A stretch of DNA of 50,525 nucleotides, from contig PLSM01000156.1 in the NCBI GenBank assembly GCA_003165075.1, positions 125 to 50,649 of the forward strand, given 5' to 3'. The notes under the pieces are model-generated. The model did no database searches, was not told where the DNA came from, and saw nothing but the letters and a program-made list of their open reading frames with translations. This document shows positions 8,601-15,433 of the stretch, one piece after another (the stretch's first letter is position 1; each line of letters begins with the position of its first letter). The stretch comes from Acidobacteriaceae bacterium. GTDB taxonomy: Bacteria > Acidobacteriota > Terriglobia > Terriglobales > Acidobacteriaceae. Both the position numbers and the translations under genes were made by a program.

Positions 8601-9962
8601 AACAATGTCGAGAACCGTGTCCAGGGTAACGTCTTTCAACTGCGCCGTAACTTTTCCGTTTACGGGGAGAGTGTCGGAGGCGGACGGGGGTGGAACCGGG
8701 GCAGGCGGCTGCGGAAACTGTTTCCGCGCCTGGCTGGAATGGCGGTCGGGTGGAGTGGCAGCACGCAGCACGGTGGCCCCGGGAATGGGGGCGAGCCAGT
8801 GGTCCAATGCGACCGTGCCCTCAAGCGTGCCGCCCGGATGGAGGCGAGCCACGATGGAGGTGATGAGCAACTGCTCCGGGTCGGCGTGGACGCGGGCATC
8901 CAGGTTCACGCCCCGGGCCGTCACGCCGGGCGCGACATAAGCGCCGCCGTCGACGTGCACTGTGCCATCGACGCGAAACTGGCCATCGTAACCCTGCGTT
9001 GCAAGGTCCATGCGGGCGATGCCTTCGGGCGCGTTGGGATAGCCGGTGACGGGCTCAAGCAGGCGCATGTCCAGGTCGCCTTCAGCCTTTGCTTCCCAGC
9101 GGGGACGGGCAAAGTCAATCAGCGAGCCAGAGACATTCAAGGTGCGATCAGCGACATTCTTGCTGCGCGCCGTGATGCGGAGCGAGCGCAGGTAGGCCGC
9201 GTTGCGCATGAGGTCGATGGTGGCCTGCAGGTAGCCCTGCACCGGCTGAAGCATGGGGTGCGCGACATCACCGCGGGAGAGGCTCAGATCGCGAGCGCCG
9301 GTCTCGACCCTGTAGCTCTCAGGATTTCTGCCTGCGGCGGGAACGTATTCGAGGCGCAGGGAGACATCGTGGGCAACAAGGTCGAGAGGCTTGAAGCGAT
9401 TCTGAAAGTCGAAAGCCGCGGCGCGATCCTCATAATCCAGAATGCCGTGCTGAACGGCAAGATGACCGGCCTTGAGGTCGAAGAGGGTGTCGAGGGCGGG
9501 TTGTTGCGATTTACGGGGTTTGCGCGGCTGGGGCTGGTTGGTGGATCCGTCGGGATACACGATGAGGTGAAAGGCAGGGCGGACGATGGCCAGGTCGCGC
9601 AGCAGGATGCGCGGGGACCACAGACCGAGCATGCTGATCCTGACCCGCAGGCCGTCCGCCTGGGCATAGGGCGCTTCACCAGGGGCTTCGCGGCCGTGAA
9701 TCACCACGCCACCGGCGTCGGCTTCGAGTGAAAGCAGCCGCCAGTGGAAGGAGGCGATCTCCACACGCCCGCCCGTGATGGATGCGATTTGGGCGATGAG
9801 GCGCCTGCGGACCAGATTTTCGCATTGAGGCGAACTGGCCCAGAAGTAGAGGCAGAGGATGAACGCAACCAACAGGGCTGCCGCGCCTGCTCCAATCCAG
9901 AGGAGACGGCGCCGAGGAGGCACCTGCGGCGGAACGGGCGGCATGTGCTGAGACTCGCTCAT
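5634..9962 (-). CDS. tamB: TamB-family translocation and assembly protein
   Basis: A 1,442-residue protein with one N-terminal membrane anchor (LLWIGAGAAALLVAFILCLYF after a Pro-rich cytoplasmic tail) and a very long beta-rich periplasmic part. The C-terminal third is the TamB (DUF490) domain: it includes GRISITEGSATIAGTRYDL, the RVEDYDITLGLHGSLDKM region, PPLPEADVVALLALGRT and the final barrel-like strands ending in TRRYR. TamB-like proteins form a hydrophobic groove between the two membranes that carries phospholipids or assists outer-membrane protein assembly. A Pro-rich linker occurs near residues 405-430. It is the last gene of an operon with the SurA-like and Omp85 genes; its start overlaps the preceding stop by ATGA. 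Confidence 0.92.
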   Translation of the reverse strand: MSESQHMPPVPPQVPPRRRLLWIGAGAAALLVAFILCLYFWASSPQCENLVRRRLIAQIASITGGRVEIASFHWRLLSLEADAGGVVIHGREAPGEAPYAQADGLRVRISMLGLWSPRILLRDLAIVRPAFHLIVYPDGSTNQPQPRKPRKSQQPALDTLFDLKAGHLAVQHGILDYEDRAAAFDFQNRFKPLDLVAHDVSLRLEYVPAAGRNPESYRVETGARDLSLSRGDVAHPMLQPVQGYLQATIDLMRNAAYLRSLRITARSKNVADRTLNVSGSLIDFARPRWEAKAEGDLDMRLLEPVTGYPNAPEGIARMDLATQGYDGQFRVDGTVHVDGGAYVAPGVTARGVNLDARVHADPEQLLITSIVARLHPGGTLEGTVALDHWLAPIPGATVLRAATPPDRHSSQARKQFPQPPAPVPPPSASDTLPVNGKVTAQLKDVTLDTVLDIVGQPPFQRLGLDAHLNGPATATWINGDDNTLVVSATLSMSPGARPSPQASEAPTSGSIDATYTQRDGAVDVRTLDVAMPASHIQAHGHLGAYPLSSPSALSIDFQSHNLGEFDTVLRSLGLVHDGKSGVAALPIALGGQADFHGTWAGSLTDPHIAGNLKATSLSIEIPPSTNDHSAKPQVVQWDTVDATGSYAADRIAIDHGELHHGQAAIGIEATLSAAEIAPTASTNRRRGGGRAGPPATVPRRPAGQPSFDSNSLLHLRLSASNVSLAEMLPLTGQDLPLTGQLNAQVAADGPLHALDGSGWVELDRGSAYGEPLTRMRAQGKIVGQVVQLSSVTANNPAGTVSASGSYDLRSRQFQIDAHGSGIDVAKIERLRQSGVTLAGKLAFSLTGSGTPSDPNLKSHAALGGLTLSGEQVGAVEIAAHTANHALTYDLTTRFESAALSAHGQTLLDGEHLTQATLNFSQFNIDALLRMAHIQGLTGESALAGTIHVEGPLAHLEQLRGDARLQQLEATVVGIHLRSEGGVHATLANAHIHLDPLHVTGEQTDLHVQGDLAINGKRQLDVAASGSINLKLAETLDPDLTAGGITTFQVEAHGPLDNPGLSGRIDFQNASLALEDLPNSLSQLHGSLEFNQNRLEVRSLTATTGGGQLSVSGYLAYQRGIFADLSVTGKGIRIRYPPGVSSLADATLRLQGSQNSLLLSGGVMLTRFSVSPDLDIASLTTLAGKVQPVAPPDAPSNHIRLDVRILSSPQLNFQNAYAKLAGDVDLRLRGTLATPSLLGRISITEGSATIAGTRYDLQRGDITFTNPVRIEPSLDLNATARVEDYDITLGLHGSLDKMAVSYRSDPPLPEADVVALLALGRTQNERGIYTQQQEQIANNPATDALLGGALNATVSSRVQKLFGAGSVKVDPSYLGALGNSTTRITVDEQLGRNLTLTYATNVNTTAQQLLQAEIAINRHVSLLVTRDESGVFSMVIKATRRYR

Positions 9963-10744
9963 TGGCTTCCCACTCCTGGACTGGCCGCTCTTACCGGGGC
10001 GGGTTTCTCGGGGGTATCAAGAGCCGGGTCGAGCACTTCGATCTCGCCTTGGGTGCGCAGATTGTCGAGCCAGCCATCAAAGAGAACGTTCACCTGCTGC
10101 TGCAATAGAATCTCTTCGATGCGCGGGGCTACCTGTTCCAGGGACGGGATCAGCTCACCGGGCGCGTACTGCGGCACCAGCGTGTTGCGGTAATAGACTT
10201 CAATCTCCTGCTGCGAGATGTGTATGCCCTGGCGGAAACGCAGCTCAACGAAGCGCAGAATCTCAAGCCGGTAGCGGAGATAGATTTCGACGCGCTGCGG
10301 GGTAAGGCTGTGGCTGGAAAGAAAGGCCTTCCACCCCGCGTCCGAGGCGCAGTTCTGGTGGACGCAGGCAGGCAGTTCCCGGCGAATTTCAGCCAGGCGC
10401 GCCGCGACCTCGTCGGCGGTGGGCTCGGTAGCCTGCGCATCTTCCTGGCGAATCTGCTGCTGGATGATGGCGCGGCTGATCAACTGCTGCAAAGCGAGTT
10501 GGGGGGTGAGCGCGACATCCCTCACACTTCCGGGGTCGAGCACGGAAAGCTGTATCTCGTTGTCTATGTCGCTGGCCAGGATGGCCTGGTTGTTGACCAC
10601 CGCGACGACCCGGTCGAGGACCACTGCGGTGGCGGCCTGGGGTGCCTGGGCATGCACCTGCGCAAGGCCGGAATAGGCCAGGCATAGCAACATCGATTCA
10701 AGAGCGAAACGAATCGGGAGCCGGAATGTGCGCGGTGCGTTCAT
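9959..10744 (-). CDS. SurA-like periplasmic chaperone without PPIase domain
   Basis: A 261-residue secreted protein. A signal peptide (LESMLLCLAYSGLAQVHAQA) precedes VVLDRVVAVVNNQAILASDIDNEIQLS, the hallmark of the SurA N-terminal domain. The helical core with QQLISRAIIQQQIRQ and the late helices EEILLQQQVNVLFDGWLDNLR match the chaperone module of SurA. No parvulin domain (about 90 residues in each SurA repeat) is present, so this is a chaperone-only form. It overlaps the Omp85 gene upstream and tamB downstream by ATGA, which supports a role in delivering or folding outer-membrane proteins for that module. Confidence 0.85.
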   Translation of the reverse strand: MNAPRTFRLPIRFALESMLLCLAYSGLAQVHAQAPQAATAVVLDRVVAVVNNQAILASDIDNEIQLSVLDPGSVRDVALTPQLALQQLISRAIIQQQIRQEDAQATEPTADEVAARLAEIRRELPACVHQNCASDAGWKAFLSSHSLTPQRVEIYLRYRLEILRFVELRFRQGIHISQQEIEVYYRNTLVPQYAPGELIPSLEQVAPRIEEILLQQQVNVLFDGWLDNLRTQGEIEVLDPALDTPEKPAPVRAASPGVGSQ

Positions 10745-13700
10745 CAGAATGTTTGCCCCAGGCTGAAGAAGAAGTTGAAGTGGGCGGCTTCTCCCACGTG
10801 CGGCGCGGAATAGGGCAAGGAGAGCGAGTAATCGATGTTCACCGGGAAGATGGGCGGATTCAGGTTATAGCTGAAATCCAGCCGGATGGGCCCGACTGGC
10901 GTATGGTAGCGCAAACCGAGGCCGGCGGCGTGAGAGAAGTAATTGAAGCTGCACAGGCCCTGCTGACCGGTGGAGGTGTTGGGGCCGGCGGGTATGTAGC
11001 TCGTGGGATCGGTGGTGTTGGCGACTATTTTGCACGTGTCGCGGTCGGGCTGGTGAATGCGCAGCGCACTAGCCCACGCATCGCCGGCGTTGGCGAAGAC
11101 GTTGCCCATGTCGTGAAAGAGCACCACGCTTACGCTATCGCCGAGCAGGGGCAGCATGGGTGGCGGCAGGCGGAGTTCGGTGCTGTTGACCAGGGCGCCC
11201 GCCCCGCCAATGGGGAAGCCGGTCTCAGGATCGCGGGGGCCGGCGGCGTTGATTGAAAAGCCGCGCAGCGAGGTGGGCCCACCGGCATAGAGCCGCTCCG
11301 GCAAGGGAAGGAGGGTATCCGCGGGAGCGCCAAAGGCCCGCTCCTGGCCGTAGCGGGTATTGCGCGCTACGACAAGGCGCTCCTTGTCAAAACTGTAAAA
11401 GCTGGAGTTGGACAGATCGAGGCGGTTGAATTGCGACTGGGCGCCAAAAATACCGTCAGAGAAGAACTCCTGGAAACTGGAATAGGTGCCGCGATGGGCA
11501 TCGAGGGGAGAGTCGCGGGTATCGCGAATCCAGTTGAAGCCAGGGCCCGCAACGCGCACCGCCTCCGACAGCAGAGAAATTTCGTCCTTGAAGACCTGCA
11601 AGCTGCTGGCGGCCACCTTGACGCGGCGGAAGTCGAATTCATACACGAACGTGTTGGCCTTGGAGATGAATGAATTCGGGGTGTTGAAGTTTTCAGTCCA
11701 GCGAATTCCAGCGTCGAGCTTCGAGGCCACGTAGGTGGTTACGTCCTGGCTGTTGGCGTACCCACCGGTGAAGGTGAGGCCGAAGTTGCGATTGCCGTGG
11801 AAATGCGGATTCTGGTAGAGAAGATCGATCTTCTGCTCCAACAGGCCGTAAGTGCCTTGCAGGGAGGCCGATTGCTCGCGGCCGAAGAGGTTGTTGCGGG
11901 TGAGAGCGCCGAGCACGCGAGGGCTGATTCCGGTCTTGCCGTTGGGATTGCAACTGACGCCGATGGCTGCAATGCCCTTGCAGTTGTTTTGCGGGGTTCC
12001 GGTCTGGGCCTCGAAGCCGAGGCCGTAGGTGAAGGTCCACCGCCGCGCTTCAGTTGTCTGCAGCAGCACGGTCTTGTAGGCTTCGGCACCGTTGGGATTC
12101 TCAACCGCCGTACCGACCTCGTTGAAGAGGGCAAAGTCGTAAAGATTCAGCTGCGTCTGCTGCAGTGCGGACTGGTTGAGAGGGTCGCCGGGATGCAGCG
12201 TGATGGCCCTGGCCACGGTGTCGGGGCGGGTGTAGTGCAGGCCGGTGATGAGCACTTTGCGTACAAAAAACTGCCGGCCCTCGGTGATATGGAAGACAAC
12301 ATCCTCGTTGACGGCATCGGCAGGGTCCGGCTGCTGCCCAACTTCAACCCGCGCCTGATCGAAGCCGCGGCTCAGGTAATCGGTGAGCAGGGCATCGCGG
12401 TCTCCGGCGAGGTTCTGCGGAGAAAGCAACTGGCCCGCGGCGGTGTTGAGCAAGGGAAGCAACTTGGCGGTATCGACGTGGTCATTGCCTTCCACGTGCA
12501 CCGCGCCGACGCGCTGCTGCTTGCCTTCCGCAATGTGATAGACGACCGTCAGGGGAGCCGGATTGCCTGGTTTGTCTGCCGCATGCGTGGATTCGGCACG
12601 CGCAGGGGTCTCCCCAATGCTGGTTTCAGGGGTGACCTTCACCTTGGAAAACCCGTTGTTCTGGTAGACGGCTTCGAGGGCGCCGATGTCAGCGACCAAC
12701 AGCGCCTGGCTATAGACGCCATGGCGGTCTGTAGGGCTGGCGGCGTGCACGCTGAGCATCTGGCGCAGGGTTGCAGAGTCAAAATAGTGGTTGCCGTCCA
12801 CGGACACGCGCTGCACGCGGCGGCGAGGTCCAAGGGTTACCGTGAAGACGATGAGCACCTCTCCAGTTTGGGGGGCGTTTTGCGGGCCAGGCTGGGCTGT
12901 CTGCAACTGGTGATCCACTTTGGCGTCGAAGTAACCCAGGCGCTGGTAGTAGTCGCGCAGGCGTCGATTGCCCTCGTTGAGCAAGTCGTCATCGACTGTG
13001 CCCTCTTCGAAGACCGGAATGGCGCGCTTGAGCCGCTCCGTACTGAGGCTTGCGCCTACCAATTCAACCCTGACCGTGGGGCCGCGGTTGGCCGAGAAGC
13101 GAAAGCTGGAGCGGTTGGTGTTGGCGGCGTAGAGCTTCTCCTCGAGCTTGAGTTCGGCCTCCAGGCGCTTCTGGCTCCGGTAGACCTTGAGCACGCCGGC
13201 GAGGGCGCGGTTGACAGTGTTGTGATCCACGCGGCCACCGGTGTGCAAATGAGCGTGGCGCTGGAAGTCGTTCACGCTCATACCGGAGTCTCCGCTCACT
13301 TCCACCGTCCCGATGCGCGCCTGCGGACCCGAGGCCACATGGAACGCGATGTCGACGAGTTGCTCCTCAGGGTGCGGGGTAAGCGCGTGAGTAATCACTG
13401 GCTGGTGAAATCCGTTGTCGGCCAGCGCCTGGCGGACCAACTGCACGGCCTGGTCAAGCCGGGCCTGGGTAAAACGCTCCCCGGGCGACAGGCGGCTGGC
13501 GCGTTGCAATTGGGTGTTGATGGTGGCGCCTTTGGCTCCATCCACAGTTACGGTTCCAATAAAGCTGCGCGGCGACCCTTGAAACACGATCGCGACTCCG
13601 GCCCCCTGGCGGGTGGCATCCACCTCAACGGATTCGAAGAGCCCGGTGGCAAAAAGCTGGTGCAGGCTCCGGGCAAGGTTTTCGCGGCTGAGAGGCGCGC

Positions 13701-13992
13701 CCAGGACCTGGGCAAGATGGTCCGGGAGCGGGGCCAGCCGTTCGGCGGTCACGCCTTCAAACGAGATGCTCTGCACCGGCAGGCCTTGCCACCGCGAGAG
13801 CGAGTCAACGCCAGGCACGGAAAGTGAAGGCGGCGCCCCAGGGACGGATGTGGAGGGCGAACTCCCAGCGGGCGGCGATTGGCTCCATGCACCTGCAGTC
13901 AGGCCGAGCGCGAGGACGAACAGACATACCGGAAGTCTGGTGTTCCTGCATTGAAGGCCGTACGCCCATGCCTGATTTGACTTTAAGACCAT
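10744..13992 (-). CDS. BamA/TamA-family Omp85 outer-membrane assembly protein
   Basis: The 1,082-residue product has a signal peptide (LPVCLFVLALGLTAGAWSQ), about seven POTRA-like modules over residues 70-645, and a C-terminal 16-strand barrel from about 650 to the end, closing with FFFSLGQTF. The barrel carries the Omp85 features: GGPTSLRGF (the conserved lid-loop RGF motif) and GLGLRYHTPVGPIRLDFSY. POTRA starts are visible as repeated V-x-V-x-G segments such as IGTVTVDG, IGTVEVSG, VQRVSVDG, VGAVHVEG and VRKVLITG. BamA normally has five POTRA domains and about 800 residues, TamA three. The start at 13992 has GGGAG nearby; a TTG further upstream lacks a signal peptide context. Its coupling to tamB suggests it is TamB's partner, though it could be the general BamA. 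Confidence 0.9.
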   Translation of the reverse strand: MVLKSNQAWAYGLQCRNTRLPVCLFVLALGLTAGAWSQSPPAGSSPSTSVPGAPPSLSVPGVDSLSRWQGLPVQSISFEGVTAERLAPLPDHLAQVLGAPLSRENLARSLHQLFATGLFESVEVDATRQGAGVAIVFQGSPRSFIGTVTVDGAKGATINTQLQRASRLSPGERFTQARLDQAVQLVRQALADNGFHQPVITHALTPHPEEQLVDIAFHVASGPQARIGTVEVSGDSGMSVNDFQRHAHLHTGGRVDHNTVNRALAGVLKVYRSQKRLEAELKLEEKLYAANTNRSSFRFSANRGPTVRVELVGASLSTERLKRAIPVFEEGTVDDDLLNEGNRRLRDYYQRLGYFDAKVDHQLQTAQPGPQNAPQTGEVLIVFTVTLGPRRRVQRVSVDGNHYFDSATLRQMLSVHAASPTDRHGVYSQALLVADIGALEAVYQNNGFSKVKVTPETSIGETPARAESTHAADKPGNPAPLTVVYHIAEGKQQRVGAVHVEGNDHVDTAKLLPLLNTAAGQLLSPQNLAGDRDALLTDYLSRGFDQARVEVGQQPDPADAVNEDVVFHITEGRQFFVRKVLITGLHYTRPDTVARAITLHPGDPLNQSALQQTQLNLYDFALFNEVGTAVENPNGAEAYKTVLLQTTEARRWTFTYGLGFEAQTGTPQNNCKGIAAIGVSCNPNGKTGISPRVLGALTRNNLFGREQSASLQGTYGLLEQKIDLLYQNPHFHGNRNFGLTFTGGYANSQDVTTYVASKLDAGIRWTENFNTPNSFISKANTFVYEFDFRRVKVAASSLQVFKDEISLLSEAVRVAGPGFNWIRDTRDSPLDAHRGTYSSFQEFFSDGIFGAQSQFNRLDLSNSSFYSFDKERLVVARNTRYGQERAFGAPADTLLPLPERLYAGGPTSLRGFSINAAGPRDPETGFPIGGAGALVNSTELRLPPPMLPLLGDSVSVVLFHDMGNVFANAGDAWASALRIHQPDRDTCKIVANTTDPTSYIPAGPNTSTGQQGLCSFNYFSHAAGLGLRYHTPVGPIRLDFSYNLNPPIFPVNIDYSLSLPYSAPHVGEAAHFNFFFSLGQTF

Positions 13993-14110
13993 CGTCTCCC
14001 TGAAGAAGTCAAGACACACGTTCGCGAACCGGCATCCAAAGAAAAAGCTTCGCAAGGGCCCGTCCCGGTCTTTTCACGCCGAAACTCTCCCAATGCAACC
14101 TACTGCACCT

Positions 14111-14116
14111 TATACT
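14111..14116 (+). promoter_or_regulatory. Candidate -10 box of the ECF sigma gene
   Basis: TATACT lies 66 bases upstream of the chosen ATG. No convincing -35 box is seen at 17 bases, and GAAACT at 14081 could instead be an ECF-type -35, which would point to autoregulation. Weak evidence only. Confidence 0.35.
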
Positions 14117-14181
14117 AACGAGGAAAGAAGACCGACGCAGAATTCCGCGGCTTGCCGAACAACCGACCCCCAAGGAATCGC

Positions 14182-14853
14182 ATGCCCAATTCAAGGTTTC
14201 CGAAACAGCCGCAGGATGCCTCAACCGGCGGACCAACCCCAGTAACCGCAAACGCAGGCCCCACTTCGTCTGGGGTGTCCGGCAGTCCGATTGACGACGA
14301 CGTGATGATACGTGCCCAGGCCGGGGATCATCTAGCCTTCGCTCATCTCTATTCGCTGCACAAAAGACGCATCTATTCACTATGCCTCCGCATGGTCGGC
14401 AATGTGGCGGAGGCGGAGGATCTGACCCAGGAAGCGTTTCTGCAGTTGCATCGCAAGATCGCGACCTTCCGCGGGGATTCGGCCTTTTCCACCTGGCTGC
14501 ATCGCCTGGCGATCAATGTGGTACTGATGCACCTGCGCAAGAAAGGGCTGCGTCTGATGTCCCTGGACGAAGCCATGGAGCCGGTTCCCGATGAAGGGCC
14601 GGGGCGCAGCTTTGGCGCTCCCGATCTTTCGCTGGTCGGATCCATCGATCGCCTGGCGCTGGAGCGAGCCGTGGCCGCGTTACCGGCTGGGTACAGGCTC
14701 ATCTTTGTTCTGCACGACGTTGAGGGGTATGAGCATAATGAAATTGCCGACATGCTCGATTGCTCAATCGGGAACAGCAAGTCGCAGCTGCATAAGGCAC
14801 GCCTGAAGCTGCGCGATGCACTGCGTACCTCGCTCCGGGGAGAGCGGCGATGA
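14182..14853 (+). CDS. ECF-subfamily RNA polymerase sigma factor
   Basis: The 223-residue protein has region 2 (ALHKR-like RRIYSLCLRMVGNVAEAEDLTQEAFLQLH, where DLTQEAFL contacts core polymerase and the -10 DNA) and region 4 (LPAGYRLIFVLHDVEGYEHNEIADML and GNSKSQLHKARLKLRD, a helix-turn-helix for the -35 element). A 45-residue Ser/Pro-rich N-terminus precedes region 2. I chose the ATG at 14182, six bases after AAGGA, rather than the TTG at 14152. It overlaps the downstream zinc-finger gene by ATGA, the usual layout of a sigma/anti-sigma pair. It is divergent from the Omp85 operon, so an envelope-stress role is possible but unproven. Confidence 0.9.
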   Translation: MPNSRFPKQPQDASTGGPTPVTANAGPTSSGVSGSPIDDDVMIRAQAGDHLAFAHLYSLHKRRIYSLCLRMVGNVAEAEDLTQEAFLQLHRKIATFRGDSAFSTWLHRLAINVVLMHLRKKGLRLMSLDEAMEPVPDEGPGRSFGAPDLSLVGSIDRLALERAVAALPAGYRLIFVLHDVEGYEHNEIADMLDCSIGNSKSQLHKARLKLRDALRTSLRGERR

Positions 14854-15104
14854 CTAACGATCCTCAACAAATGAACTGCCAAGAGTTCCAGGCTCAACTT
14901 GCGGAACTGATCGGCACGGGACAGAATCCCGGCGACCATCCCCACCTGAAGACCTGCCCGCTATGCCGCGCCCTGCTGGCCGACCTGAAAACCATTGCCG
15001 AGGCTGCGCGCCAGATGTTCCCCATCCAGCAGCCAAAGGAAGAATTGTGGGAGCGGATCGTGTCCGCGATCAAGAACGAAGAAGCCTCTTCGAAGTACAA
15101 CTGA
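14850..15104 (+). CDS. Small zinc-finger-type anti-sigma factor candidate
   Basis: An 84-residue protein with MNCQEFQAQLAELIG at the start and HPHLKTCPLCRALL at residues 30-43. The H-x3-C-x2-C arrangement is the core of anti-sigma zinc-binding (ZAS) domains. It lacks any membrane segment, so it would be a soluble inhibitor, possibly redox-responsive through its cysteines. The ATGA overlap with the ECF sigma gene gives stoichiometric co-translation. The pairing is inferred from context; the family match is short. Confidence 0.75.
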   Translation: MTNDPQQMNCQEFQAQLAELIGTGQNPGDHPHLKTCPLCRALLADLKTIAEAARQMFPIQQPKEELWERIVSAIKNEEASSKYN

Positions 15105-15382
15105 CCGGGGAGACGCAGCAAACCCGGCCCCCCTCTTCTTTGCCCGGTTTGGAAACGGGCTCACTTTCCAATTGCCCTGGCCGATACATCTCTCAAGTAT
15201 CCGGGTTTGCCTTCGTCTGTCGCCGGCAGGGTGATTTCGTGGCACTCCTCTGAGGGGCGCCACGGAGGATCGTGTGAAAGAACGGCCGCCTCCGGAACCC
15301 TGGGTCCGGTGTCCGCGTATTCAAAGTGAACGCGGAACGAGGGAAAGGGCAGTGAAGGATCGAGGAGACATTTCTGAAACTT

Positions 15383-15412
15383 TTCGATTTCTGCGTGTTC
15401 TAATGTTAAGAT
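15383..15412 (+). promoter_or_regulatory. Candidate promoter of lon
   Basis: An extended -10 box, TGTTAAGAT (15404-15412), lies 21 bases before the lon start, with a weak -35-like TTCGAT (15383-15388) at an 18-base spacing. The predicted leader is only about 15 bases. The rest of the 329-base gap from 15105 shows no gene that I can support. No CIRCE or HAIR repeat was recognised. Confidence 0.4.
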
Positions 15413-15433
15413 AAGTTGATAAAGGGACACTCA

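Noticed and set aside
11797..13827. 676-codon open frame on the plus strand opposite the Omp85 gene
   Set aside because: Its sequence has no domain and mirrors the codon pattern of the minus-strand Omp85 gene, which has clear motifs.
15105..15433. Heat-shock repeat (CIRCE or HAIR) upstream of lon
   Set aside because: No inverted repeat of the right form was found in the gap.
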